Origin: Thiotrichales bacterium
Lineage (GTDB): Bacteria > Pseudomonadota > Gammaproteobacteria > SZUA-229
Assembly (NCBI GenBank): GCA_020341835.1
Contig: CP070838.1
Span: forward strand, 685,704 to 727,264
DNA length: 41,561 bases
Direction of reading: 5' to 3'
Shown here: positions 8,382 through 16,625 of the stretch, piece after piece
Numbering within the stretch: position 1 is the first letter of the stretch
Layout of the letters: each line of letters starts with the position of its first letter
Made by a program: the position numbers and the translations under genes
Notes under the pieces: generated by a model
What the model saw: the letters and a program-made list of their open reading frames with translations, nothing else
Told to the model about the DNA's origin: nothing
Databases searched by the model: none

Positions 8382-9197
8382 ATGCATCCAATGGTCAACA
8401 TCGCCGTTCGCGCTGCGCGCGCGGCCGGAAATATTATCGTGCGCAACATGGACCGGATCGACCGGCTCAACATTGCCACAAAACGCAGCAATGATTTTGT
8501 CTCCGAAGTCGATCAGCAGGCCGAAGCCGCCATCATCGACATCCTCAGACAGGCTTACCCGGATCATGGCATCTACGCCGAGGAAAGCGGCCGCCAGCAG
8601 GAAGCGGCTGAATATCAATGGATTATCGACCCGCTCGACGGCACTACAAATTATCTGCACGGCTTCCCGCAATTCTCAGTCTCGATTGCACTGAAACACA
8701 GAAAGCGCCTGGAAGCTGCGGTTATCTACGATCCTCTAAGCCAGGAGCTGTTTACCGCGGCACGGGGCGAAGGTGCGCAGATGAATGAAAAACGCATACG
8801 TGTCAGCGGTTACAGCGGATTAAAAGGCGCCCTGCTCAGCACCGGCTTTCCCTACACCGACCAGGCATACCTGGATACCTACCTTGAAACCATGAAAGCC
8901 CTGATGGCACCGACAGCAGGTATCCGCAGACCCGGCTCTGCCGCCCTCGACCTGGCCTGGCTGGCAGCCGGCCGCACCGATGGTTTCTGGGAGTTCAACC
9001 TGAACGCATGGGATATCGCTGCCGGCGCACTGATCGTGCGCGAAGCCGGCGGCATTGTCAGCGACTTTTACGGCCGGGATGGCTATCTCGACAATGGCGA
9101 TATTATCGCCGCCAGTCCGAAAGTCTTTCCTGAAATGCTGAAAATCATCGAGCCCTGCGTACGCAACAGCGAGTATGCAAAACGCCACGGCGCCTGA
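8382..9197 (+). CDS. suhB: Inositol-1-monophosphatase family protein SuhB
   Basis: A 271-residue Mg-dependent phosphatase; in E. coli SuhB also takes part in ribosomal RNA transcription antitermination. The N-terminus MHPMVNIAVRAARAAGN is almost the E. coli one and fixes the start. Metal and catalytic motifs are intact: AEESGR, IDPLDGTTNYLHGFP and LNAWDIAAGALIV. It is convergent with ibaG at a 20-base spacing and divergent from trmJ. Confidence 0.96.
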   Translation: MHPMVNIAVRAARAAGNIIVRNMDRIDRLNIATKRSNDFVSEVDQQAEAAIIDILRQAYPDHGIYAEESGRQQEAAEYQWIIDPLDGTTNYLHGFPQFSVSIALKHRKRLEAAVIYDPLSQELFTAARGEGAQMNEKRIRVSGYSGLKGALLSTGFPYTDQAYLDTYLETMKALMAPTAGIRRPGSAALDLAWLAAGRTDGFWEFNLNAWDIAAGALIVREAGGIVSDFYGRDGYLDNGDIIAASPKVFPEMLKIIEPCVRNSEYAKRHGA

Positions 9198-9217
9198 TCA
9201 GACTGTACTGGCTGCAT

Positions 9218-9460
9218 CTACTGATTGAGCGCTTCCCATTCTTCCGGCGTATAGGCCTTTATACTCAGCGCGTGGATAGCACCGCTCTGAATATGTTCGT
9301 TTACCGTGGCATAAACCATTTTCTGTTCGGCGATCATGGTCATACCCTCGAAGACTTTTGATACGACAATCGCAGAATATTTATTGCCATCGGCCGAAAC
9401 CGTGACATCGGCTCCCGGTATCCCCTGTTCGATACAATTTTTGACTTCACTCGCTTCCAT
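9218..9460 (-). CDS. ibaG: BolA family protein, IbaG type
   Basis: An 80-residue BolA-fold protein; relatives work with monothiol glutaredoxins in iron-sulfur cluster handling and acid stress. The C-terminal IHALSIKAYTPEEW is the IbaG form, and the middle SKVFEGMTMIAEQKMVY is the BolA loop region. A cysteine (residue 9) sits near the N-terminus. I used the ATG giving MEASEVKN, which matches family length; an upstream frame would add 16 residues reaching into the rlmM promoter region. It is divergent from rlmM. Confidence 0.9.
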   Translation of the reverse strand: MEASEVKNCIEQGIPGADVTVSADGNKYSAIVVSKVFEGMTMIAEQKMVYATVNEHIQSGAIHALSIKAYTPEEWEALNQ

Positions 9461-9528
9461 CAAATAACCTCGATTCAATGATTGTGGGCTAGTATATCGG
9501 CCGACCATTCAATTTAAAAACCTGATTT

Positions 9529-10617
9529 ATGGATACTCTGCACCAGATCATGCTGTTGTGCCGCCCGGGTTTCGAAACCGAATGCGCGGCAGAAATCATG
9601 GATATCACTAGCACCACAGGATTTGCCGCATACATCAACGCAAAACCCGACACCGGTTTCGTTTTACTGATCAGTGCTGAAGGCAAGGATACGACCGGTC
9701 TGATCAGTGAAATTGAATTCGATCAACTGATATTCACCCGTCAATGGTTTGCCAGCACAGAAAAGATCGATCACCTGCCTGAAAAAAACCGCGCGACCCC
9801 GCTGGCTGATCGCGCCCGACAGATTGCCGAGCAACTGGACATCCGTTTCAGCGATATCGAACTGAGCTATGCCGACACGAATGAAGGCAAGGCGCTGAAC
9901 CGCTTCTGCAAATCCTTCCGGCCGCACCTTCAAAACGCGCTCCGACAGCAACAGCTGTTATCAGGCGAATCCCGTTATCGCCTGCATCTTTTTTTTCGCG
10001 ATTCGTCGACTGCATGGCTGGGTGCTAGCCCGCTGGATAACAGCGCGCGGGCGCCAATGGGGATACCCCGACTGCGCATGCCTCAATCGGCTCCAAGCCG
10101 GTCAACGCTGAAACTCGATGAAGCGATCAACTGGTTTTTTAGCGATGACGAGCAGAAATCGTGGTTCAGGGCCGGCATGCACGCGGTGGACCTGGGAGCC
10201 GCCCCGGGCGGCTGGAGCTGGCAACTGGTCGAACGCGGCTTGCTGGTTACCGCTGTCGATAACGGCCCCATGGACAGCGCCCTGATGCAGACCGGCATGA
10301 TCGAGCATCTGCGCACCGATGCCTTCACCTTCAAACCGGCGCGTAATATAGACTGGCTCGTCTGCGACATGGCGGAAAGACCTTTGCACGTAAGCCGTCT
10401 GATCGCGCGCTGGTTCACGCTTGGATACTGCAAGGCCGCGATCTTCAACCTGAAGCTGCCGATGAAAAAACGCTATCAGTCCATCCTCGAGTGCAGGCAA
10501 CTGCTCAACAGGGAACTGGACAATGCAGGGATAAAACACCGCTTACGGGTCAAGCACCTGTACCATGACAGAGAAGAAGTAACCGCCTGCCTGACACGCA
10601 GTATTGACCATCGATAG
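9529..10617 (+). CDS. rlmM: 23S rRNA (cytidine-2498-2'-O)-methyltransferase RlmM
   Basis: A 362-residue gammaproteobacterial enzyme that 2'-O-methylates C2498 in the peptidyl transferase region of 23S rRNA. Residues 1-100 match the RlmM N-terminal ferredoxin-like part (LLCRPGFETECAAEI), then a THUMP-like region, and the Rossmann methyltransferase domain has DLGAAPGGWSW at about residues 221-231 with DNGPMD after it. NLKLPMKK near residue 310 contains the catalytic lysine region. It starts a plus-strand run with the cbbQ/cbbO-like genes 80 bases downstream. Confidence 0.95.
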   Translation: MDTLHQIMLLCRPGFETECAAEIMDITSTTGFAAYINAKPDTGFVLLISAEGKDTTGLISEIEFDQLIFTRQWFASTEKIDHLPEKNRATPLADRARQIAEQLDIRFSDIELSYADTNEGKALNRFCKSFRPHLQNALRQQQLLSGESRYRLHLFFRDSSTAWLGASPLDNSARAPMGIPRLRMPQSAPSRSTLKLDEAINWFFSDDEQKSWFRAGMHAVDLGAAPGGWSWQLVERGLLVTAVDNGPMDSALMQTGMIEHLRTDAFTFKPARNIDWLVCDMAERPLHVSRLIARWFTLGYCKAAIFNLKLPMKKRYQSILECRQLLNRELDNAGIKHRLRVKHLYHDREEVTACLTRSIDHR

Positions 10618-10697
10618 CAGCCCCCGGGACAGCAGTTCGACAATAACGCGCCGTTTTGCTCAAATACGCTTTCGCTTCACTGACCGATAAAAACGCC

Positions 10698-11510
10698 ATG
10701 AAATCAAAGGTTTTAAAGCCCGAAGAACACTTTATAGAGAAGGAACCGTATTACCAGCCGATTGGCGAAGAAATCCGTGTTTTCGAAACTGCTTACCGAC
10801 AACAGTTGCCGGTTTTACTCAAAGGCCCGACCGGCTGCGGCAAAACCCGTTTCATGGAACACATGGCCTGGCGATTGAAACGTCCGCTAATCACCGTTTC
10901 CTGTCATGACGACCTCACCGCGTCCGACCTTGTCGGGCGCTTCCTGATCACCAGTGGAGAAACCATCTGGATTGATGGCCCACTTGCCAGCGCTGTGCGC
11001 CATGGCGCAATCTGCTATCTCGATGAAATCGTCGAGGCACGCAAGGACACCACTGTTGTCATCCATCCGCTGGCCGACGATCGCAGAATCCTGCCGATGG
11101 AAAAGGTGGGTGAGTTGCTCGAGGCCACGCCCGAGTTCTGTCTGGCAATATCCTACAACCCCGGATATCAAAGCGTGATGAAAGATCTCAAGCAGAGCAC
11201 GCGCCAGCGTTTTGTCGCACTCGAATTCGATTATCCCGATGTCGAGCTGGAAACGGAAATCATCATCAAGGAAACCGGCATCGACGATGATACCGCCAGA
11301 CTGCTGGTCAAGTTCGCCCATATGACGCGTGACCTGAAGGGCAGCGGTCTGGATGAAGGCGCATCAACGCGACTGCTGGTCCACGCAGCCAAGCTGATGC
11401 ATGACGATATCCCCCCGGTTGTCGCCTGCCAGACCGCAATCGCGCAGGCCATTACCGATGACCATGACATGCTGGTCGCCATGAACGAGCTTTCATCCTC
11501 GCTGTTCTGA
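10698..11510 (+). CDS. MoxR-class AAA+ ATPase, CbbQ/NorQ type
   Basis: A 270-residue ATPase with Walker A GPTGCGKT (residues 43-50), Walker B AICYLDE (104-110), a sensor-like ISYNPGYQ and a C-terminal CbbQ_C-like domain ([15 protein letters not shown]). CbbQ/NirQ/NorQ proteins remodel partner enzymes together with a VWA protein: Rubisco with CbbO, nitric oxide reductase with NorD. The partner VWA gene follows immediately, one base after the stop. No Rubisco or nitric oxide reductase gene is in the window, so the client is not shown. The ATG giving [12 protein letters not shown] is preferred over one 14 codons upstream. Confidence 0.9.
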   Translation: MKSKVLKPEEHFIEKEPYYQPIGEEIRVFETAYRQQLPVLLKGPTGCGKTRFMEHMAWRLKRPLITVSCHDDLTASDLVGRFLITSGETIWIDGPLASAVRHGAICYLDEIVEARKDTTVVIHPLADDRRILPMEKVGELLEATPEFCLAISYNPGYQSVMKDLKQSTRQRFVALEFDYPDVELETEIIIKETGIDDDTARLLVKFAHMTRDLKGSGLDEGASTRLLVHAAKLMHDDIPPVVACQTAIAQAITDDHDMLVAMNELSSSLF

Positions 11511-11511
11511 T

Positions 11512-13614
11512 ATGGCACGCAAGGCACGCGGCAGGGATGAAATTATCGCTTTCATGGATGACTGCCTCGAAGTCGAGTTCTCTTTCGTCAAGAATGAAAT
11601 ACCCGCCGAGGAAATCAGGCAGCTGCCGCGCCACCAGCAGGACTTTATCCTTAACCTGATCAAGCGCGTCGCCGACACCAATATTGAACTGGCCTACCAG
11701 CTTGCCTGCGGTGCTGTGCACGCGCTCCATGAAATGGACGAACGCATGGTCGAAGAATGGGCAATGACTGCGGCCGACAACTACGATCGCAAGGGCCTGT
11801 TCCCGGCAATGTCCGTGATACGCAACCTGGACAACTTTATTCATACCGCGCACGAACGTGCGCATGGATCACTACTGGAGGAAGAAATCGGCGTCTTACT
11901 GCCGTTCCTGCATGGCCTGTCGGGAAGGAAGCTCAAACTGGAAGCCTCGGATACGACGTACACGGACACCGAAACCATATTCCTGCCCCCGGTGATGGCG
12001 GTGTTCGCCGACGAAAAGGAGAATTTTCTTTTATACAAGGCAACCGTCGCGCACCACTGGGCGCAAATCCAGTTCGGCACATTCCGGGCAGACCTGTCAG
12101 GGCTGCGCGATGATCAGTTGGCCAAATTCCGTTCGCTCGAAACCATCCGGCTGGATGCCTGCATTCGCGACGAACTACCCGGGCTTTACCGGCAAATGCA
12201 GGCGCTGCAAAACCGGTTCGAGCGAACAGCCACAGCCAGTGATGCGATCATTGCCAGGCTGTCATCGCCGGAGGCCACGGTGCAGACAACACTGGAACTC
12301 CTCGATACCGTTAGCCATGACCAGTACCCCGGACTTTGCGTATACCAGGGCATCATCGATCCCGTCGCTGTCGCTGCTACCATGTCGAAACGCAGTGAGC
12401 GGGAAAAGGCGTTCTTCCGCGTGGCACTGGCCGACCTGGCCAGGGAACTGAACAAGACCGAAGATCCGGAACAGGAGGATGACGAACCGCCCGCAACGTT
12501 CAACCTGCACAAACCGGAAAACGAACCGGGCAGATTCGGCAACGACCGCATACAGCTCGAATTCGAAGGCGACCTGGTGGCACCCCCCAACCATGTCAAA
12601 CAGCTGATGAGTTCGATCGTTGTCGATTTTGGCGAGATACCGCCCGAATACCTGGTCGCGGCAGGCCCAGGCGAGTATGACCTGTCGACCTTCGATCGCG
12701 TGTTAAATCCGAACGATGTCTGGCAGGGCACCTACCATGAAGAAGGCGCGCAACTGTATAACGAATGGAATTTCAAGCGCCAGCATTATCACAAGGACTG
12801 GTGTGTACTCAGAGAGATCGACGTTCAACCGGTCTATGACAGCTTTGTCGAGGATACGCTGGAAAAGTACAGCAAACTGCTCAAGAGCCTGCGCAATACC
12901 TTCGAATACCTGCGCGGTGAAGACAAGCTGCTCAAAAAACAGCCCCACGGTGATGATATTGACATCGATGCGCTGGTTGAAGCCTATGCCGACGTCAAAA
13001 GCGGTCTGGAGATGTCGAACCGGCTGTTTACAAAAATGCACAAGGAAGAACGCAATGTCGCTGTTATATTCATGGTCGACATGAGCGGCTCGACCAAGGG
13101 CTGGATCAACCGGGCTGAACGAGAAGCCCTGATACTGCTGGCCGAAGTGCTGGAGGTTCTGCAGGATCGCTACGCAATCTACGGCTTTTCAGGCATGACC
13201 CGGAAGCGTTGCGAACTGTTCCGAATAAAAGCCTTCGATGACGCCTACGATGCTGAAACCAGGGCCCGGATCAGTAACATCCAGCCCCAGGATTACACCC
13301 GCATGGGTGTCTTCATCCGTCACGTGATACGCCACTTCAGCGAGGTCGAAGCCAGCACCAAGCTGCTGATCACCCTGTCGGATGGAAAACCGGATGATTA
13401 TGATACCTACCGCGGCGAGTACGGCGTGGAAGACACGCGCCAGGCACTGTTCGAGGCCCGCCGTGACGGCATCCACGCTTTCTGTATCACCATCGACGAA
13501 GAGGCGCGTGATTACCTGCCGCATATGTACGGCGCTGCCAACTACACCGTTATCGATGATGTTGCATCGCTGCCAACAAAAATCTCGGATATCTATCGAA
13601 GGCTGACGACCTGA
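11512..13614 (+). CDS. VWA-domain protein, CbbO/NorD type
   Basis: A 700-residue cytoplasmic protein with a long helical N-terminal part and a C-terminal von Willebrand A domain (about residues 515-700). The metal-ion adhesion site is intact: DMSGST at 523-528, a later threonine (QDYTRMG) and LSDGKPDDYD. In CbbO and NorD this domain docks on the target enzyme while the AAA+ partner supplies force. The acidic stretch around residue 320 (KTEDPEQEDDEPP) is probably a linker. It is coupled to the ATPase gene upstream (one base apart) and followed two bases later by sbcB. CbbO fits the lithotrophic setting, but sequence alone does not separate CbbO from NorD. Confidence 0.88.
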   Translation: MARKARGRDEIIAFMDDCLEVEFSFVKNEIPAEEIRQLPRHQQDFILNLIKRVADTNIELAYQLACGAVHALHEMDERMVEEWAMTAADNYDRKGLFPAMSVIRNLDNFIHTAHERAHGSLLEEEIGVLLPFLHGLSGRKLKLEASDTTYTDTETIFLPPVMAVFADEKENFLLYKATVAHHWAQIQFGTFRADLSGLRDDQLAKFRSLETIRLDACIRDELPGLYRQMQALQNRFERTATASDAIIARLSSPEATVQTTLELLDTVSHDQYPGLCVYQGIIDPVAVAATMSKRSEREKAFFRVALADLARELNKTEDPEQEDDEPPATFNLHKPENEPGRFGNDRIQLEFEGDLVAPPNHVKQLMSSIVVDFGEIPPEYLVAAGPGEYDLSTFDRVLNPNDVWQGTYHEEGAQLYNEWNFKRQHYHKDWCVLREIDVQPVYDSFVEDTLEKYSKLLKSLRNTFEYLRGEDKLLKKQPHGDDIDIDALVEAYADVKSGLEMSNRLFTKMHKEERNVAVIFMVDMSGSTKGWINRAEREALILLAEVLEVLQDRYAIYGFSGMTRKRCELFRIKAFDDAYDAETRARISNIQPQDYTRMGVFIRHVIRHFSEVEASTKLLITLSDGKPDDYDTYRGEYGVEDTRQALFEARRDGIHAFCITIDEEARDYLPHMYGAANYTVIDDVASLPTKISDIYRRLTT

Positions 13615-13616
13615 TT

Positions 13617-15056
13617 ATGGCTAACTCGATCTACTGGTATGACTACGAAACCTTCGGCACGGACCCACGCTACGACCGCCTGGCCCAGTTTGCCGGACTG
13701 CGCACCGACGAAGAACTGAACGTCATCGGCGATCCGCTGGTGATGTACTGCAAACCCGCTGACGACATGCTGCCCGACCCGATGGCCTGCCTGGTCACCG
13801 GCATCACACCGCAGAAAGCGCTCAGCGAAGGACTGATTGAAGCCGAGTTTATCGCGGCCATTCACCAGGAATTTTCCAGACCCGGCACCTGTGTGGCCGG
13901 CTACAACAACATCCGTTTTGACGACGAATTCACCCGTTACACCCTTTACCGTAATTTTTACAATGCATACAGCCACGAGTGGCAGCACGGAAACTCGCGC
14001 TGGGACATTATCGATATGGTCCGCCTGACGCGCGCGCTCAGACCCGAAGGCATCGAATGGCCCTTTGATGACCAGGGGAAGCCCAGCAACCGTCTCGAAC
14101 TCCTGACCGTCGCCAACGGCATCAGCCACGAATCCGCCCACGATGCCATGTCCGATGTCTATGCCACGATCGCGATCGCAAGGCTGATTCGCGAAAAGCA
14201 GCCCCGCCTGTATGACTACGTATACCAGCACCGGAGAAAAGACGCGGTCGCCAAACTGATCAATCTGCGCACCCGGGAGGCGCTGCTGCACGTCTCTGCG
14301 AAATACTCGACGGCGAGAAACTCGATCGCGATCGTGCTGCCGATCTGCCAGCACCCGGTCAACAAGAATGGCGTCATCGTCTATGACCTGGCGTCAGACC
14401 CGGAACAGTTCATTGCCTCGGAGGTCGATGAGATTGCGGCCAGTATCTTCACGCCGGCCAGTGAATTGCCCGACGATGTTGCGCGCGTCCCGCTAAAAAC
14501 GGTCCATATCAACAAATGCCCGGTGGTTGTGCCGCTGAAAACCATGAATGAAGCGACCGCACGACGGCTGGGCATCGATGTAGAGCGGCAGCTGCAGCAC
14601 CGCGATCAATTGCTGCAGCATATCGCTTCGCTGGAAAAAAAGACGCGGCAGGTTTTCGAACCACAGGACTTCCCTGCGCTCGACGACCCCGATGCCCAGC
14701 TCTACAGCGGCGGATTCTTCAGCAACGCTGATTATGGCCGCATGCAGCACATCCAGCAGAGCACGCCCGCTGAACTCGCCGGTCTGGAGCAGAATTATGA
14801 CGACAGCCGTATACCGGAGATGCTGTTTCGTTATCGCGCGCGGAATTACCCGGATACCCTCGGTTCCGAGGAAAAACGGCAGTGGGATGAGTACCGCAGG
14901 CAGAAATTTACCGATCCGGCCCTCGGAATCCGCACGATCAACCAGGTAAAAGCCGGTATTGATGCGCTCAGAACCGCCCCGGACACGACCGGAAGCCAGC
15001 TTGCGGTCCTCGACGAACTCGAAAAATACCTGCAAATGCCGGCAATTTCAGTATGA
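13617..15056 (+). CDS. sbcB: Exodeoxyribonuclease I
   Basis: A 479-residue 3'-5' single-strand DNA exonuclease involved in recombination and mismatch repair. The DEDD-type active site starts at WYDYETFGTDP (D9, E11), with NNIRFDDEFTRY and SAHDAMSDVYAT supplying the other acidic residues. The C-terminal SH3-like and helical parts are present to PDTLGSEEKRQWDEYRR. Length matches E. coli ExoI (475). It begins two bases after the cbbO-like stop, so it is probably co-transcribed although the functions look unrelated. Confidence 0.96.
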   Translation: MANSIYWYDYETFGTDPRYDRLAQFAGLRTDEELNVIGDPLVMYCKPADDMLPDPMACLVTGITPQKALSEGLIEAEFIAAIHQEFSRPGTCVAGYNNIRFDDEFTRYTLYRNFYNAYSHEWQHGNSRWDIIDMVRLTRALRPEGIEWPFDDQGKPSNRLELLTVANGISHESAHDAMSDVYATIAIARLIREKQPRLYDYVYQHRRKDAVAKLINLRTREALLHVSAKYSTARNSIAIVLPICQHPVNKNGVIVYDLASDPEQFIASEVDEIAASIFTPASELPDDVARVPLKTVHINKCPVVVPLKTMNEATARRLGIDVERQLQHRDQLLQHIASLEKKTRQVFEPQDFPALDDPDAQLYSGGFFSNADYGRMQHIQQSTPAELAGLEQNYDDSRIPEMLFRYRARNYPDTLGSEEKRQWDEYRRQKFTDPALGIRTINQVKAGIDALRTAPDTTGSQLAVLDELEKYLQMPAISV

Positions 15057-15124
15057 TAAACGGTTGTTGTTGTTGATCCTGGTCAAAAACCTTAAATTAA
15101 CCTTAAATTGGTCGCATTTAAGGA

Positions 15125-15154
15125 TTGACATATATTAGCTTTTCTTAATATACT
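15125..15154 (+). promoter_or_regulatory. Promoter with 7-6-7 operator for sulfur-globule-like gene 1
   Basis: A perfect -35 TTGACA (15125-15130) and -10 TATACT (15149-15154) are 18 bases apart. The spacer holds ATATTAG-N6-TTAATAT (15132-15151), an inverted repeat with one mismatch, placed where a repressor would block RNA polymerase. The same arrangement recurs before three other genes of the cluster. Confidence 0.75.
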
Positions 15155-15165
15155 CTGTCCTGTTA

Positions 15166-15188
15166 GTCCACTATGGACAAGCGCATGA
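15166..15188 (+). promoter_or_regulatory. 5' UTR hairpin plus GCGCATGA motif, gene 1
   Basis: Stem GTCCA/TGGAC with loop CTA, followed after two bases by GCGCATGA. It would lie at about +5 from the predicted transcription start, i.e. at the very 5' end of the mRNA. The stem sequence differs from those before genes 2, 3 and 7 while pairing is kept. A 5'-terminal hairpin could protect the message from decay. The ribosome site TGAGGT is 27 bases further on. Confidence 0.65.
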
Positions 15189-15227
15189 AACACAAATTTG
15201 CTGTTAACAATATTTGAGGTAAATATT

Positions 15228-15647
15228 ATGAAAAAATTAAGCGTAATTGCTGCAGTAGCAATTCTTGCCGTTTCATCATCTGCCAATGCATGGTGGGGTG
15301 ATGACGGTTACAGCCGCCACGATGGTCGTGGCCATGGCTATGGTCGTGGCTATGGCGATGGCTATGGCGATGGTTATGCTGATGGCGACGGTGAAGTCGA
15401 TGGCGATTTCGATTTCAGCATGAGCGGTTCTGCTCGCGGCCGTGGCCGTGGTCGTGGTCATGGTTATAACCGTTACCGCGGTGACTACTATGGTCGTGGT
15501 GACTACTATGGTAACTACTATGGTGACTGGCGTGACGGTCACTATGGTGGTCCGTACGGTTATCGTCCTTATGGCGCTCCTTACGGCTATCGTCCTGCTC
15601 CGGCTGCACCTGCTGCACCTGCTGCACCTGCTGCACCAGCCAAGTAA
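15228..15647 (+). CDS. Sulfur globule protein-like, Gly/Tyr-rich secreted protein (cluster gene 1)
   Basis: A 139-residue secreted protein. Residues 1-21 are a signal peptide ending ANA before WWGDDGYS. The mature part is almost only Gly, Tyr, Asp and Arg: YGDGYGDGY repeats, an acidic [37 protein letters not shown] repeats and an Ala/Pro tail (APAAP x4). The FxFxMSGxGRG core with GY-rich flanks resembles the SgpA/SgpB envelope proteins of Allochromatium sulfur globules; that is family resemblance by eye. It would be exported by Sec and coat periplasmic sulfur. The start is set by TGAGGT seven bases upstream and by the paralogues. It is monocistronic, with its own promoter and terminator. Confidence 0.85.
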   Translation: MKKLSVIAAVAILAVSSSANAWWGDDGYSRHDGRGHGYGRGYGDGYGDGYADGDGEVDGDFDFSMSGSARGRGRGRGHGYNRYRGDYYGRGDYYGNYYGDWRDGHYGGPYGYRPYGAPYGYRPAPAAPAAPAAPAAPAK

Positions 15648-15671
15648 GACCTTACTACTTCGAGTAGTACA

Positions 15672-15704
15672 AAAGCCGGGTACGCGAGTACCCGGCTTTT
15701 TTTT
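15672..15704 (+). terminator. Rho-independent terminator of cluster gene 1
   Basis: A 12-bp perfect stem AAAGCCGGGTAC/GTACCCGGCTTT around the tetraloop GCGA, followed by further T residues, 25 bases after the stop codon. Confidence 0.92.
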
Positions 15705-15812
15705 GCCTGCAATTCTCCTCCGCTGACCGTTCCGATCGGGTTCGCCTGGCCTGGGATTAGCCCCGCCTGGCTAGAAAATGAAAAGAAATATTAGATTAAG
15801 AATAAATAACCG

Positions 15813-15841
15813 TTGACTATATTAGTATTTTATAATATACT
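15813..15841 (+). promoter_or_regulatory. Promoter with 7-6-7 operator for sulfur-globule-like gene 2
   Basis: The -35 TTGACT and -10 TATACT (15836-15841) are 17 bases apart. ATATTAG-N6-ATAATAT (15819-15838) fills the spacer, one mismatch from a perfect inverted repeat, as in gene 1. Confidence 0.75.
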
Positions 15842-15850
15842 AACGCACAT

Positions 15851-15873
15851 ATTGGTAAGACCAATAGCGCATG
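15851..15873 (+). promoter_or_regulatory. 5' UTR hairpin plus GCGCATGA motif, gene 2
   Basis: Stem ATTGGT/ACCAAT with loop AAG, then AGCGCATGA. It starts about three bases after the predicted transcription start. The six stem pairs differ from those of gene 1 yet are all complementary, which supports a structure acting as RNA. Confidence 0.65.
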
Positions 15874-15907
15874 AATTAATTGAAACGAATTGATTGAGGA
15901 ATCAAAT

Positions 15908-16330
15908 ATGAAAACTTTACAAATACTGACTGCAGCTGCAGTTCTTGCTGTTTCTACTTCCGCCAGCGCCTGGTGGGGTCCTTTTGACTTTGACGACAAT
16001 GATTACTACAACGACAGCCGTCACAACGGTTATGGCCGTGGTTACGGTGACGGCTATGGCGATGGTTATGGTGATGGCGACGGTGAAGTCGACGGTGATT
16101 TCGACTCCAGCTTCTCGTTCAACATGAGCGGATCGGGTCGTGGTCGCGGACATGGCCGTGGTCATGGTCGTGGCTACAATGACTATCGCGGTAACTACTA
16201 TGGCGACTACTACGGTAACCACTACAATGGTCATGGCCCCTACGGCTATGGTCCTTACGGTTACGCCCCTGTAGCTCCGGTAGCTCCGATAGCTCCGGTT
16301 GCTGAAGCTCCGGCAACGACTGCCAAGTAA
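15908..16330 (+). CDS. Sulfur globule protein-like, Gly/Tyr-rich secreted protein (cluster gene 2)
   Basis: A 140-residue paralogue of gene 1. Signal peptide 1-21 ends SASA before [11 protein letters not shown]. The mature chain has [15 protein letters not shown], the acidic [32 protein letters not shown], then [23 protein letters not shown] and a Pro/Val/Ala tail. The NMSGSGRG core and [10 protein letters not shown] are the parts closest to what I know of Allochromatium SgpA/SgpB. TGAGGA lies upstream of the ATG. It has its own promoter, UTR hairpin and terminator. It is more diverged from gene 1 than gene 5 is. Confidence 0.85.
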   Translation: MKTLQILTAAAVLAVSTSASAWWGPFDFDDNDYYNDSRHNGYGRGYGDGYGDGYGDGDGEVDGDFDSSFSFNMSGSGRGRGHGRGHGRGYNDYRGNYYGDYYGNHYNGHGPYGYGPYGYAPVAPVAPIAPVAEAPATTAK

Positions 16331-16352
16331 GCAGCACAGACCAGCAAGCAAG

Positions 16353-16386
16353 AAAGGCCGGATACCCCAGGTATCCGGCCTTTTTT
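16353..16386 (+). terminator. Rho-independent terminator of cluster gene 2
   Basis: A 13-bp perfect stem AAAGGCCGGATAC/GTATCCGGCCTTT around CCCAG, followed by TTT, 22 bases after the stop. Confidence 0.92.
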
Positions 16387-16522
16387 ATGTCGCTGTATTC
16401 CAGAAGAAATCGACCTGGTCCGCCGCCGGCGGAAACAATATTCAACAATTGCCAGATACTTGATGCGTATCAATTTTCCTGTAAACAGGCAAAAAAACAG
16501 GTCGTTTGATTCCCTGCAATTA

Positions 16523-16551
16523 TTGTAAATATTAGAGTTTTCTAATATAAT
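16523..16551 (+). promoter_or_regulatory. Promoter with perfect 7-6-7 operator for cluster gene 3
   Basis: The operator is perfect here: ATATTAG-AGTTTT-CTAATAT (16529-16548). It sits between a weak -35 TTGTAA (16523-16528) and a consensus -10 TATAAT (16546-16551) with 17-base spacing. This copy defines the consensus used for the others. Confidence 0.75.
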
Positions 16552-16559
16552 GAAAAGAT

Positions 16560-16584
16560 GGATTTCTATAATCCGGGGCGCATG
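16560..16584 (+). promoter_or_regulatory. 5' UTR hairpin plus GCGCATGA motif, gene 3
   Basis: Stem GGATT/AATCC with a five-base loop TCTAT, then GGGGCGCATGA. Position relative to the promoter is the same as in genes 1, 2 and 7. The presence of this leader before a membrane-anchored protein links that gene to the secreted globule-like proteins. Confidence 0.6.
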
Positions 16585-16625
16585 AAAATAACAAATTGCT
16601 GTTTGGAAATTTTGGGGAAAATTAA

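Noticed and set aside
10698..13614. Nitric oxide reductase activation operon (norQD)
   Set aside because: Possible by domain content, but no nor structural genes are present; kept as CbbQ/NorQ and CbbO/NorD type without choosing.
15186..15218. Upstream micro-frame starting at the ATG of GCGCATGA and ending in the gene 1 ribosome site
   Set aside because: The frame is not conserved: in gene 2 it stops after two codons and in gene 7 after five, so a regulatory leader peptide is unlikely; the motif is better seen as RNA.
15276..15542. Long minus-strand reading frame opposite cluster gene 1 (and similar ones at 15917-16351 and 18826-19014)
   Set aside because: They are Thr/Val/Ile- or His/Ser-rich mirror images of Gly/Tyr-rich repeats with no ribosome site or recognisable protein.
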